A stretch of 64,000 bases of DNA from positions 186,001 through 250,000 of the forward strand of contig CAWFXW010000002.1 in assembly GCA_963819785.1 (NCBI GenBank). The letters are read 5' to 3'. The translations under genes and the position numbers were made by a program. This DNA is from Palsa-504 sp963819785. GTDB lineage: Bacteria; Actinomycetota; Actinomycetes; Streptosporangiales; Streptosporangiaceae. Numbering within the stretch: position 1 is the stretch's first letter; every line of letters begins with the position of its first letter. A model generated the notes under the pieces. It worked only from the letters and a program-made list of their open reading frames with translations, was not told the origin of the DNA and did no database searches. Of this stretch, positions 50,101 through 57,665 are shown in pieces.

Positions 50101-51223
50101 GCCACTCCCCGTGCCGCATGACCGCGCGCGGGCGGAACTCGTCGTCGCAGACCACCAGGTCCGCGGCCAGGCCAGGGCTCACGGCACCGGTGCGGTCGGC
50201 CAGGCCCAGGACGCGGGCCGGGGTGGTGCTCGCGGCGGCAGCGGCGGCGGGGACCGGCAGGCCCGCGGCGATCGCGTGCCGCACCACGTCGGCCAAGGTG
50301 GCGGTGGAGCCGGCGATCGCGGCGGGGTCTTCGAGCAGCCGGGCCACTCCCCCGGCCACGGTCACCCGCTGCGAGCCGAGCTGGTAGCGGCCGTCGGGCA
50401 TCCCGGCGGCCGCCATACCGTCGCTGACCAGGACCAGCCGATCCGGACCCGCGGCGCGGGCGGCCAGCCGGACCGTGATGTCGTCCAGGTGCACGCCGTC
50501 GGCGATCACCTCGCAGGTGACCTCGTGCCGGTCCAGCAGGGCGCCGACGGCGCCCGGCTCGCGGTGGTGAAGCGGCCGCATGCCGTTGAACAGGTGGGTC
50601 GCGTGCGTCGCGCCCGCGTCGATGGCGGCCATGGTGACCTCGGAGGTCGCGTCGGTGTGCCCCACGGCGACCCTCACCCCGGCTTGCGTGGCGGCCTTGA
50701 TCACCGCGAGCGCGCCGGGCAGTTCGGGGGCGAGGGTGATGACGCGCAGGTGGCCGCGGGCCGCGGCGTGCAGGCGCCTGAAGACGGCCACGTCGGGGGC
50801 GATCATGTGCCGCTGATCCTGGGCGCCGCGCCGGGCCGGGGACAGGAACGGGCCCTCCAGATGCAGGCCGGCGATGACGCCCTCATCGGCAAGTCCGGCC
50901 AGCAGGCCGGCCCTGGCCTCCAGTTCGGCCAGCGGAGCGGTGACCAGGCTGGCCAGCATCGTCGTGCTGCCCCGCCCGCGGTGGAACGCCGCGGCCCGGA
51001 TGGCCTGGTCGCCGGTCCCCTCGGTGAACGACGCGCCGCCGCCGCCGTGGACGTGGATGTCGATGAACCCCGGGAGGACCCACTGCCCGCGCAGGTCAAC
51101 GGCGGGCTGACCGGGGGCGGGGCCGGACCCGACCGCGTCGATCACGGCGCCGGCGAGGCGGATCCAGCCGGGATCGAGGACGGCGTCCGGCGTGACGACG
51201 CGGCCGCCCTCCAGCAGGAGCAT
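50063..51223 (-). CDS. nagA: N-acetylglucosamine-6-phosphate deacetylase
   Basis: A 386-residue amidohydrolase that removes the acetyl group from GlcNAc-6-P. Metal and catalytic motifs: DIHVHGGGG, LEGPFLSP, VGHTDAT, HLFNGMRPLHHREPG and LVSDGMAAAG (catalytic Asp). The ATG overlaps the stop of the agaS-like gene. It is third in the deoR-agaS-nagA locus. Confidence 0.95.
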   Translation of the reverse strand: MLLLEGGRVVTPDAVLDPGWIRLAGAVIDAVGSGPAPGQPAVDLRGQWVLPGFIDIHVHGGGGASFTEGTGDQAIRAAAFHRGRGSTTMLASLVTAPLAELEARAGLLAGLADEGVIAGLHLEGPFLSPARRGAQDQRHMIAPDVAVFRRLHAAARGHLRVITLAPELPGALAVIKAATQAGVRVAVGHTDATSEVTMAAIDAGATHATHLFNGMRPLHHREPGAVGALLDRHEVTCEVIADGVHLDDITVRLAARAAGPDRLVLVSDGMAAAGMPDGRYQLGSQRVTVAGGVARLLEDPAAIAGSTATLADVVRHAIAAGLPVPAAAAAASTTPARVLGLADRTGAVSPGLAADLVVCDDEFRPRAVMRHGEWLTQPVSRPPGRR

Positions 51224-52098
51224 CAGGCAAGAATGACAGACCGCGACAGCGCGCGGGGGTGGTCGGGGTCGATGCCCTGGCGTTCGGCCAGGGCAACGGC
51301 GAGCCGCTGCGCGCCGGTCAGGCCGACCAGCGGGTCGGCGTCTGAGGCGAGGACCGTGGCCCCGGTGCGGCGGGCGTCGGCGAGCAGGCTGGACGGCACC
51401 GGGCCCAGGGCCCAGACCACGGTGGTCTCGTCGCTGACGCTGATCGGGCCGTGCCGGTACTCCAGCGCCGGGTAGGACTCGGCCCAGGTCCGTGCGGCCT
51501 CGCGCAGCTTCAGCGCCGCCTCGTCGGCCACCGCGGCGGCCCAGCCTCGGCCGAGGAAGGTGAACTCGTGGCGTTCGGACAGTCCGGGGGGCAGCGGCCG
51601 GGCCAGCTCCGCGGTGGCGGCGTCGGGCAGGGCGCGCAGGTCTTCGCCCAGGTGAGCCCGGAGCAGGACAAGCGTGCTGGTGATGAAGCGGCTGGAGACC
51701 ACGGACCGTTCGGCGGAAAAATCCAGCAAGACGACGGCGCCGGCCTCTTGCACGAGCGGTGAGCCCGGGTCGGCGGCGATTGCCGTGGTGCGGACCCCGG
51801 CCGGCGTGCGGCGGAGGGCGTCGAGGATCTCTGTGGTGGTGCCGGTGCGCGAGATGTACACGATGCGGTCGTAGCGCCGGGCGGCGGGGACCTCCGAGGC
51901 CGGCCAGGCGTCCGTCTCACCCTGGCCCGCGGTCTCGCGCAGCGACGCGTAGCAGCGGGCGACGTTGAGCGAGGAGCCGCAGCCGATCACCGCGACCCGC
52001 TCGCCGGGCGCGGGCAACGCGGGCCCGGCCGCGGCCAGCTCGATCGCCTTGGCCCAGCACTCCGGCTGGCTGGCGATCTCGTCCATCAGATGACTCAT
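51223..52098 (-). CDS. SIS domain sugar isomerase/deaminase (AgaS/GlmS-C-like)
   Basis: A 291-residue protein with two SIS domains: VIGCGSSLNVARCYASL, YISRTGTTTEIL, EFTFLGRGWAAAVADEAALK and YRHGPISV. It lacks the GlmS glutaminase part, so it is an AgaS- or FrlB-type enzyme for a phosphorylated amino sugar. ATG 52098 preferred over GTG 52107. Next to nagA it probably deaminates GlcN-6-P or a relative. Confidence 0.85.
   Translation of the reverse strand: MSHLMDEIASQPECWAKAIELAAAGPALPAPGERVAVIGCGSSLNVARCYASLRETAGQGETDAWPASEVPAARRYDRIVYISRTGTTTEILDALRRTPAGVRTTAIAADPGSPLVQEAGAVVLLDFSAERSVVSSRFITSTLVLLRAHLGEDLRALPDAATAELARPLPPGLSERHEFTFLGRGWAAAVADEAALKLREAARTWAESYPALEYRHGPISVSDETTVVWALGPVPSSLLADARRTGATVLASDADPLVGLTGAQRLAVALAERQGIDPDHPRALSRSVILA
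51699..51724 (+). repeat. Dispersed motif site 5
   Basis: CCACGGACCGTTCGG followed by CGGAAAAATCC. It lies inside the agaS-like gene, on the strand opposite to it. Confidence 0.6.
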
Positions 52099-52128
52099 CG
52101 CGATCACTCATTCTGCAATTTTTTGATC

Positions 52129-52153
52129 GATAAGCGTTCTATTAAGCATTATA
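52129..52153 (-). promoter_or_regulatory. Promoter and candidate DeoR site before the agaS-like gene
   Basis: A perfect TATAAT reads on the minus strand at 52148-52153. Direct repeats GCTTAAT (52141-52147) and GCTTATC (52129-52135), 12 bp apart, lie just downstream and could bind the adjacent DeoR-type regulator. The -35 is weak. Confidence 0.55.
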
Positions 52154-52217
52154 GAGCAGATGGGTTGGGTGAAGAAAGTGGGGTGCGGCGGGCCGAGGGC
52201 GGGCGGGGCAGGCGGGG

Positions 52218-53003
52218 TCAGGCGGTGATGACGCGGATGCCGCGTTCGGTGAAGGCGGACAGCAGGGCGGGGTCGGCGTCCTGGTCGGTGACGATGACGT
52301 CGATCTCGCCGGCCGCGCATACCCGGGCGAAGGCGCGCTGGCCGAGTTTGGAAGCGTCGGCGACGATCATGACCTGGGCCGCGCGCATGGCCATCAGGTA
52401 GTTGATGCTGGCCTCGCCCTCGTGGTGAGCGGTCGCGCCGGCCACCGGGTCGAGGGCGTCGACGCCGAGGATGGCCCAGTCCAGGGCCAGCTGGTCGAGG
52501 ACCAGGCCGGCGAAGGGCCCGATCAGTTCGTAGGACTGGGTGCGGGCCACCCCGCCGGTGACCACGATCTTGATGTGCGGGCGGACGGCGAGCTCGTTGG
52601 CGATGTTCATGGCGTTCGTGACCACGGTGACGGCCGGGGCGCCGGCGCCGTCCTGCAGGTCCGGGCGGGTGGCCAGGGCGCGCGCGACCTCGCTGGTGGT
52701 GGTGCCGCCGTTCAGCGCCACCGCGGCGCCCGCGGCGACCAGGGCGGCGGCGGCTCGGCCGATGCGCTGCTTCTGCGGCGCGTTGCGGGCGGTCTTGTAC
52801 CGAAGAGGCAGGTCATAGGACACATTCCCGGCGATCACGCCGCCGCGGGTCCGGGTGACCAACTGCTGGCGAGCCAGCTGATCCATGTCCCGGCGGATGG
52901 TGGCGTGCGAGACGCCGAGCGCCTGCGCCGCCTCGGCCACGGTGAGCTGACCGTCGCCGGGCAGCAGGTCGAGCAGCGCGGTCCACCGCTGGTTCTTGGA
53001 CAC
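52218..53003 (-). CDS. DeoR/GlpR family transcriptional regulator
   Basis: A 261-residue regulator with a DeoR helix-turn-helix (LTVAEAAQALGVSHATIRRD, about 20-40) and a sugar-phosphate-sensing domain (VALNGGTTTSEVARAL, DWAILGVDALDP, MIVADASKLGQ). It lies upstream of agaS-nagA on the same strand and probably responds to a phosphorylated amino sugar. GTG start with GGGAG. Confidence 0.92.
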   Translation of the reverse strand: MSKNQRWTALLDLLPGDGQLTVAEAAQALGVSHATIRRDMDQLARQQLVTRTRGGVIAGNVSYDLPLRYKTARNAPQKQRIGRAAAALVAAGAAVALNGGTTTSEVARALATRPDLQDGAGAPAVTVVTNAMNIANELAVRPHIKIVVTGGVARTQSYELIGPFAGLVLDQLALDWAILGVDALDPVAGATAHHEGEASINYLMAMRAAQVMIVADASKLGQRAFARVCAAGEIDVIVTDQDADPALLSAFTERGIRVITA

Positions 53004-53027
53004 TGGCTCGACTCCCTGAGGCCGCCG

Positions 53028-53063
53028 TGCGCGATTGTGCGCAGTTTAGCGTCTTTCGCGCAC
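53028..53063. promoter_or_regulatory. Inverted repeat around the deoR promoter
   Basis: GTGCGCGA (53028-53035) and TCGCGCAC (53056-53063) are exact inverted arms around TAAACT (minus strand, 53043-53048), a possible -10. A third GTGCGC lies between. It is likely an autoregulatory operator. Confidence 0.6.
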
Positions 53064-53093
53064 CAGGGATGCACGAAACTACGCCGGGCGGTC

Positions 53094-53837
53094 TTAGCAA
53101 CCGCCGGCGGGGCCGGGGATGCCGGGGCCGGTCGCGGGATCGTCGACGACGCCGGCCACTACATTGCGCAGGACGGCGCCGAAGTGCACCACGTACCACA
53201 CGCCGCGCCAGGAGATCAGCGAGGCGATGCCGAACGAGCGTTCCCGGCCGTGCTCCCGGTAGACGACCCGGGCGCCGCGGACGTGCCAGTAGCCGAGGCG
53301 GTTGGCGCACACGCCCGGGTTGATCCAGGCCGCGTCGGACATGGGCACGATGACGCGGACCAGCCTGGCGTCCGGACCCACCAGGCGGTGGGCCGCGCCG
53401 ACGTCGAGGGTGAAGTCGTACCAGAGCCGGCTGTGCCAGTCGGCGGCGGGATCGTAGATCGCCTTCACCTGTTTGTACGCGGCCAGGGGAAAGTAGGCCG
53501 GGAGCGCGAGATCCGCCTTCCCGGTGGTCACGGCCAGCCACAGGTCGTGCATGGCGGCCTTGAAGGCGGCCGAGTCCGGGCTGGGCAGGGCGCGGGTCTG
53601 CGGCAGGGCGCCCGCGCCGGGCGCGACCGGCAGGGAAGTGGGTGACGCTGGCGGCGAGCTGACCGGCTGGGAAGCCGGTGAGCCGGCGGCCTGGGATGCT
53701 GGCGAGCCGCCGGGCGCGGAGAGCGGGGCCGAGGTGACGTGGGTTTCCGCGTGGACGGTTGAGGAGGACGACGGTGCGCCGCAGCCGGTGAGCAGGGTGG
53801 CGGCGATGACCGTCACGGCCAGCGGCGCGGCTTTCAT
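53094..53837 (-). CDS. Lipoprotein of unknown function
   Basis: A 247-residue lipoprotein: signal MKAAPLAVTVIAATLLTGCG with the lipobox Cys at about residue 19, a Pro/Ser/Ala linker (about 25-80), then a globular domain (AFKAAMHDLWLAVTTGKADL..., LISWRGVWYVVHFG). No family recognised. ATG overlaps the MFS stop (ATGA), so the two are coupled. Confidence 0.7.
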   Translation of the reverse strand: MKAAPLAVTVIAATLLTGCGAPSSSSTVHAETHVTSAPLSAPGGSPASQAAGSPASQPVSSPPASPTSLPVAPGAGALPQTRALPSPDSAAFKAAMHDLWLAVTTGKADLALPAYFPLAAYKQVKAIYDPAADWHSRLWYDFTLDVGAAHRLVGPDARLVRVIVPMSDAAWINPGVCANRLGYWHVRGARVVYREHGRERSFGIASLISWRGVWYVVHFGAVLRNVVAGVVDDPATGPGIPGPAGGC

Positions 53838-55057
53838 GCTCGTCCGGCGCGGTGCCGCCAGGCGAGCACGGCGACCGCGAGGGCCAATGGCGGGGCGCCG
53901 GCCAGCATGGGGGCGCGGATTCCGGCGGTCGCGGCCAGCACGCCGCCCGCGAGCGCGCCGAGGGCTTCGGTGCCGCGGGTGACGGTACCGAACAGGCTGG
54001 TGACCCGGCCCAGCAGCGCGGCGGGCACCTGGCGCTGGCGCATGGTGACCGCGGTGATGTTGAACAGGGCCCACGCGCCGCTGCTGATCAAGAGCATGAC
54101 CGCGGCGACGATCACGTTGCTGGTCAGGCCCAGGCCGGCCTGGCTGGCGGCCATGGCCGCCCCGCCCAGCAGCAGCGACCGCCACGGGCCGAGCCGGGCC
54201 AGGACGGCGCCGAGGCCTCCGGCCGCGACCCCGCCGAGCGCTCCGACGGCCAGCAGCAGGCCGTAGGCGCCCGGCTGCTGGTGCAGGTCGCGTATCACGT
54301 ACAGCACGAGCACCGCGAACCACGCGGCGTCCAGCGCGCTGATCAGGCTGGCCACGAGCGTGACGTCCCGCATGGCCCGGTCCCGCCAGAGCCAGCGCAG
54401 GCCTTCGGTGAAGTCATGCCACACCGATGTCCGTTCCCGCGCTGGTTCTCCCGGTGCTGATTCTCGCGGCGCGGGGCCGAACACGCCGGGGAGCGTGAGC
54501 AGCAGCAGGACCGCGATGCCCAGCGTGCCCGCGTTGACCGCGAAGGGCAGCACGGCCGCCAGGCCGAACAGGGCGCCGCCCGCGGCCGGGCCGGCCAGTT
54601 CGTTGCCCACGATCTGCCCGGCGATCAGCCGGGCGTTGGCTTGGTCGAGGCGTTCGGGCTGGACCAGGCGGGGCACACAGGTCGCGGCCGCCGTGTCGCG
54701 CAGCGCGGAGCCGACGCCGGTCGCGAACGCGGTGAGGTAGATGAGCCACAGCCCGGCGCCGTGGGCGAGGATCGCCGCGGCCAAGGCCATGATGACCGCG
54801 GCCCGGGCCACGTCCACCGCCACCATCAGGCGGCGCCGGTCGGTCCGGTCGACCACCACGCCGAGCCCGCCGCCAAGCAGCAGCCACGGAAGTCCCTGCA
54901 CGGCGGTGACCGCCGCCACCGCAGCCGGCGAGCGGGTCAGTTGCGCGGCGAGCAGCGGGAACGCCGCGAGCCGGACCCCGTCCCCGAAGTCAGCGAGGAA
55001 TCCGGACAGCCAGTACCGGGCGAACGGCGTCCGGAGCCCGGCAGCGAAGGTGGCCAC
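53834..55057 (-). CDS. MFS transporter
   Basis: A 407-residue transporter with about 12 membrane segments. The loop motif GGGLGVVVDRTDRRRLMV between segments 2 and 3 is the MFS signature. It belongs to the enterobactin-exporter-like (MFS_3) group by general features; substrate unknown. Coupled with the following lipoprotein gene. Confidence 0.88.
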   Translation of the reverse strand: MATFAAGLRTPFARYWLSGFLADFGDGVRLAAFPLLAAQLTRSPAAVAAVTAVQGLPWLLLGGGLGVVVDRTDRRRLMVAVDVARAAVIMALAAAILAHGAGLWLIYLTAFATGVGSALRDTAAATCVPRLVQPERLDQANARLIAGQIVGNELAGPAAGGALFGLAAVLPFAVNAGTLGIAVLLLLTLPGVFGPAPRESAPGEPARERTSVWHDFTEGLRWLWRDRAMRDVTLVASLISALDAAWFAVLVLYVIRDLHQQPGAYGLLLAVGALGGVAAGGLGAVLARLGPWRSLLLGGAAMAASQAGLGLTSNVIVAAVMLLISSGAWALFNITAVTMRQRQVPAALLGRVTSLFGTVTRGTEALGALAGGVLAATAGIRAPMLAGAPPLALAVAVLAWRHRAGRA

Positions 55058-55173
55058 CCCAGCATCATGCCGGAGCCGGATTGGCGCTCAGCCTTGGGCC
55101 GGGGTCAGGGCCCGGAACGACCGGAGCCTGGCCGGCCAGGAATGCCACCCGGGCGGCTCGCGTTGACGCGCGG

Positions 55174-56196
55174 GTGAAGAAGATTGGCTTCCTGTCGTTC
55201 GGGCACTGGTCGTCGTCACCGGGTTCGCAAACGCGGTCGGCATCGGACGCGTTGCTGCAGTCGATCGACCTGGCTGTGGCGGCCGAGGAGCTGGGCGCCG
55301 ACGGCGCGTACTTCCGCGTGCACCACTTCGCCAGGCAGCTGGGATCTCCGTTCCCGCTGCTGGCGGCGGTCGGCGCGCGCACCAGCCGGATCGAGATCGG
55401 TACGGCCGTCATCGACATGCGTTATGAGAACCCGCTGTACATGGCGGAGGACGCCGGCGCGGCCGACCTCATCGCGGGCGGCCGTCTTCAGCTGGGCATC
55501 AGCCGCGGCTCGCCGGAGCAGGTGATCGACGGCTGGCGGTACTTCGGCTATCAGCCGCTAGAGGGTCAGACGGACGCCGACATGGCCCGCGGGCACGCCC
55601 AGGTGCTGCTGCAGGTGCTGCGCGGCGAGGGCTTCGCAGAGCCCAATCCCCGCCCGATGTTCCCGAACCCGCCCGGCCTGCTGCGCCCCGAGCCGCACTC
55701 CGAAGGGCTGCGGGACCGCATCTGGTGGGGTGCCGCGTCGCAGGCGACCGCCATCTGGGCGGCCGAGATCGGCATGAACCTGCAGAGTTCGACGCTGATC
55801 AATAACGAGTCGGACAAGCCCTTTCACCTGCAGCAGGCTGAGCAGATCCAGGCCTTCCGCGACGCCTGGCAGAAGGCAGGCCACGAGCGGCAGCCGCGGG
55901 TCTCGGTCAGCCGGAGCATCTTCGCCCTCGTCGACGACCGGGACCGGGCCTACTTCGGCCGCCGGAACCAGGACACCGACCAGATCGGGTTCATCGACGC
56001 CAGGACCCAGGCGATCTTCGGCCGCAGCTACGCCGCCGAGCCCGATGCGCTGATCCAGCAGCTCAAAGAGGACGAGGCGATCGCAGCTGCCGACACGCTG
56101 CTGCTCACCGTGCCAAACCAGCTCGGCGTCGACTACAACACCCACGTCATCGACACCATCCTCACCCACGTGGCGCCCGCGCTCGGCTGGCGATAA
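55174..56196 (+). CDS. LLM class flavin-dependent oxidoreductase
   Basis: A 340-residue luciferase-like monooxygenase fold protein: KKIGFLSFGHW at the start, AEELGADGAYFRVHHFARQ, then EIGTAVIDMRYENPLYMAED and GGRLQLGISRGSPEQ. These bind FMN or F420. GTG 55174 gives the normal start; longer frame upstream is not conserved-looking. Stands alone between the MFS gene and a small membrane gene. Confidence 0.92.
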   Translation: MKKIGFLSFGHWSSSPGSQTRSASDALLQSIDLAVAAEELGADGAYFRVHHFARQLGSPFPLLAAVGARTSRIEIGTAVIDMRYENPLYMAEDAGAADLIAGGRLQLGISRGSPEQVIDGWRYFGYQPLEGQTDADMARGHAQVLLQVLRGEGFAEPNPRPMFPNPPGLLRPEPHSEGLRDRIWWGAASQATAIWAAEIGMNLQSSTLINNESDKPFHLQQAEQIQAFRDAWQKAGHERQPRVSVSRSIFALVDDRDRAYFGRRNQDTDQIGFIDARTQAIFGRSYAAEPDALIQQLKEDEAIAAADTLLLTVPNQLGVDYNTHVIDTILTHVAPALGWR

Positions 56197-56266
56197 GCCA
56201 GCCGGATCCCGGCATCACGCCACGGCTGCTACCCGACGGCTGACCGGCAGCCGACGCGAGAGCAGG

Positions 56267-56632
56267 TCAGCGGACTTCGGTGTACTCGCTGCGGTCCAGT
56301 TCCACGACGTTGGGGTAACCGCTGTCCTGCGGCTCCGCGACGTCGGTGTACTGGCTGCCATCCAGGCGCACGACACCGAAGCCGCCCCCGGAGAGCACCT
56401 TGCGCAGGTGCCGCATCCCGCTCATGCCCGCCAGCGGGACCGCTATGCCGGCGGCGAGAACCGAGCCGCCGAACAGCGCGAGCCCGCCGACGACGTGTCC
56501 CAGCATCATCATGACCACCGCGGCCAGCAGAGCCACCGGCACGGCCGCCACCAGCAGCAGCGCGAGCAACGTCACGGCGATCACGGCCCTGGCCGACCTG
56601 TGCGGCGTCCGCTCCACGTACCAACCGGTCAT
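56267..56632 (-). CDS. Small membrane protein of unknown function
   Basis: A 121-residue protein with two membrane segments (about 16-40 and 46-68) and a polar tail with two similar motifs, LDGSQYTDV and LDRSEYTEV. ATG 56632 is 8 nt after GAGAGG; the GTG at 56641 is an alternative. No family recognised. Confidence 0.6.
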   Translation of the reverse strand: MTGWYVERTPHRSARAVIAVTLLALLLVAAVPVALLAAVVMMMLGHVVGGLALFGGSVLAAGIAVPLAGMSGMRHLRKVLSGGGFGVVRLDGSQYTDVAEPQDSGYPNVVELDRSEYTEVR

Positions 56633-56942
56633 CACGCTCACCTCTCAAGGCCCGGAGCCCGGCAAGGACCCCGGCCCACTCCAGAAAACACGACATGTCG
56701 CGTCCTTTGACGTCAACGCGCCGGTCGGCCGGAATCATCCCTGAGGGTCGGGCGGCACTACCCGCCGCGTAGACGCCCGCCCCCCGGCAATCTTGCCGGT
56801 CTGGAGAAATCTTGCCTGCGGGGCGAACTGGTTGCCGCCAGAACCCAATAGAGAGGGTGGAAGGCTCTCGCGCGCGGCCTTCGAGCAGACGCTCCCATCC
56901 CGGATCGATGCCGCGCCTAAGGCGCAGACGGGCAGTAAGAAG
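56633..56942. promoter_or_regulatory. Divergent gap with two palindromes
   Basis: CGACATGTCG (56691-56700) and TTGACGTCAA (56707-56716) are both perfect 10-bp palindromes, 6 bp apart, between a minus-strand gene and the ABC genes. They may be regulator sites. No gene seen. Confidence 0.5.
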
Positions 56943-57665
56943 ATGAGCTTTCTCGAGTTGCACGATGTTTCCAAGACCTACGGACAGGGCGCGGCGAAAG
57001 TAACCGCCCTCCACGGGATCAGCCTGACGGTAGAACGCGGTTCGCTCGTGGCGGTGATGGGGCCGAGCGGTTCCGGCAAGTCCACGATGCTCACGATCGC
57101 CGGAAGCCTCGAAGATCCGACGAGCGGAGAAGTGTTCGTCGACGGGCAGTCTCTCTCCGCGATGTCGCGCAATGACAAGGCCGGCCTGCGCCGTCGCACG
57201 ATCGGCTACGTGTTCCAGGACTTCAATCTGCTCCCCGGGCTCACCGCGGTCGAGAACGTGGCCCTTCCGCTCGAGCTAGACGGGACTTCGGCGCGCCGTG
57301 CGGCCAAGTCGGCCGCAGCCGTGCTCGAAGATCTCGGCCTCGCCGGCCGGGCCGCTCACTACCCGGACCAGCTCTCCGGCGGGGAGCGCCAGCGGGTGGC
57401 GATCGCGCGGGCGATCGTGGGCGAGCGGCACCTGATGCTCGCCGACGAGCCCTCTGGCGCGCTCGATTCGTCCAACGGCGAGGCGGTGATGCGCATGATC
57501 CTCACCGCCTGCAAGAGCGGCCTGGCCGCGGTGGTCGTAACGCACGACGCGCAGCTCGCCTCGTGGGCCGACCGCGTCGTCTCGCTTCGCGACGGGCGGA
57601 TCGTCGACCAGACGGCGCCACCGCCGGACCCCGCGGCGATTCTCGAATCGAGCACGGTCCGATGA
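56943..57665 (+). CDS. ABC transporter ATP-binding protein (MacB/LolD type)
   Basis: A 240-residue ATPase: Walker A GPSGSGKS, YVFQDFNLLPGLTAVENV (Q-loop), signature LSGGERQR and Walker B MLADEPSGALD. This is the group that works with FtsX-like permeases. Stop overlaps the permease start (ATGA). Confidence 0.94.
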   Translation: MSFLELHDVSKTYGQGAAKVTALHGISLTVERGSLVAVMGPSGSGKSTMLTIAGSLEDPTSGEVFVDGQSLSAMSRNDKAGLRRRTIGYVFQDFNLLPGLTAVENVALPLELDGTSARRAAKSAAAVLEDLGLAGRAAHYPDQLSGGERQRVAIARAIVGERHLMLADEPSGALDSSNGEAVMRMILTACKSGLAAVVVTHDAQLASWADRVVSLRDGRIVDQTAPPPDPAAILESSTVR

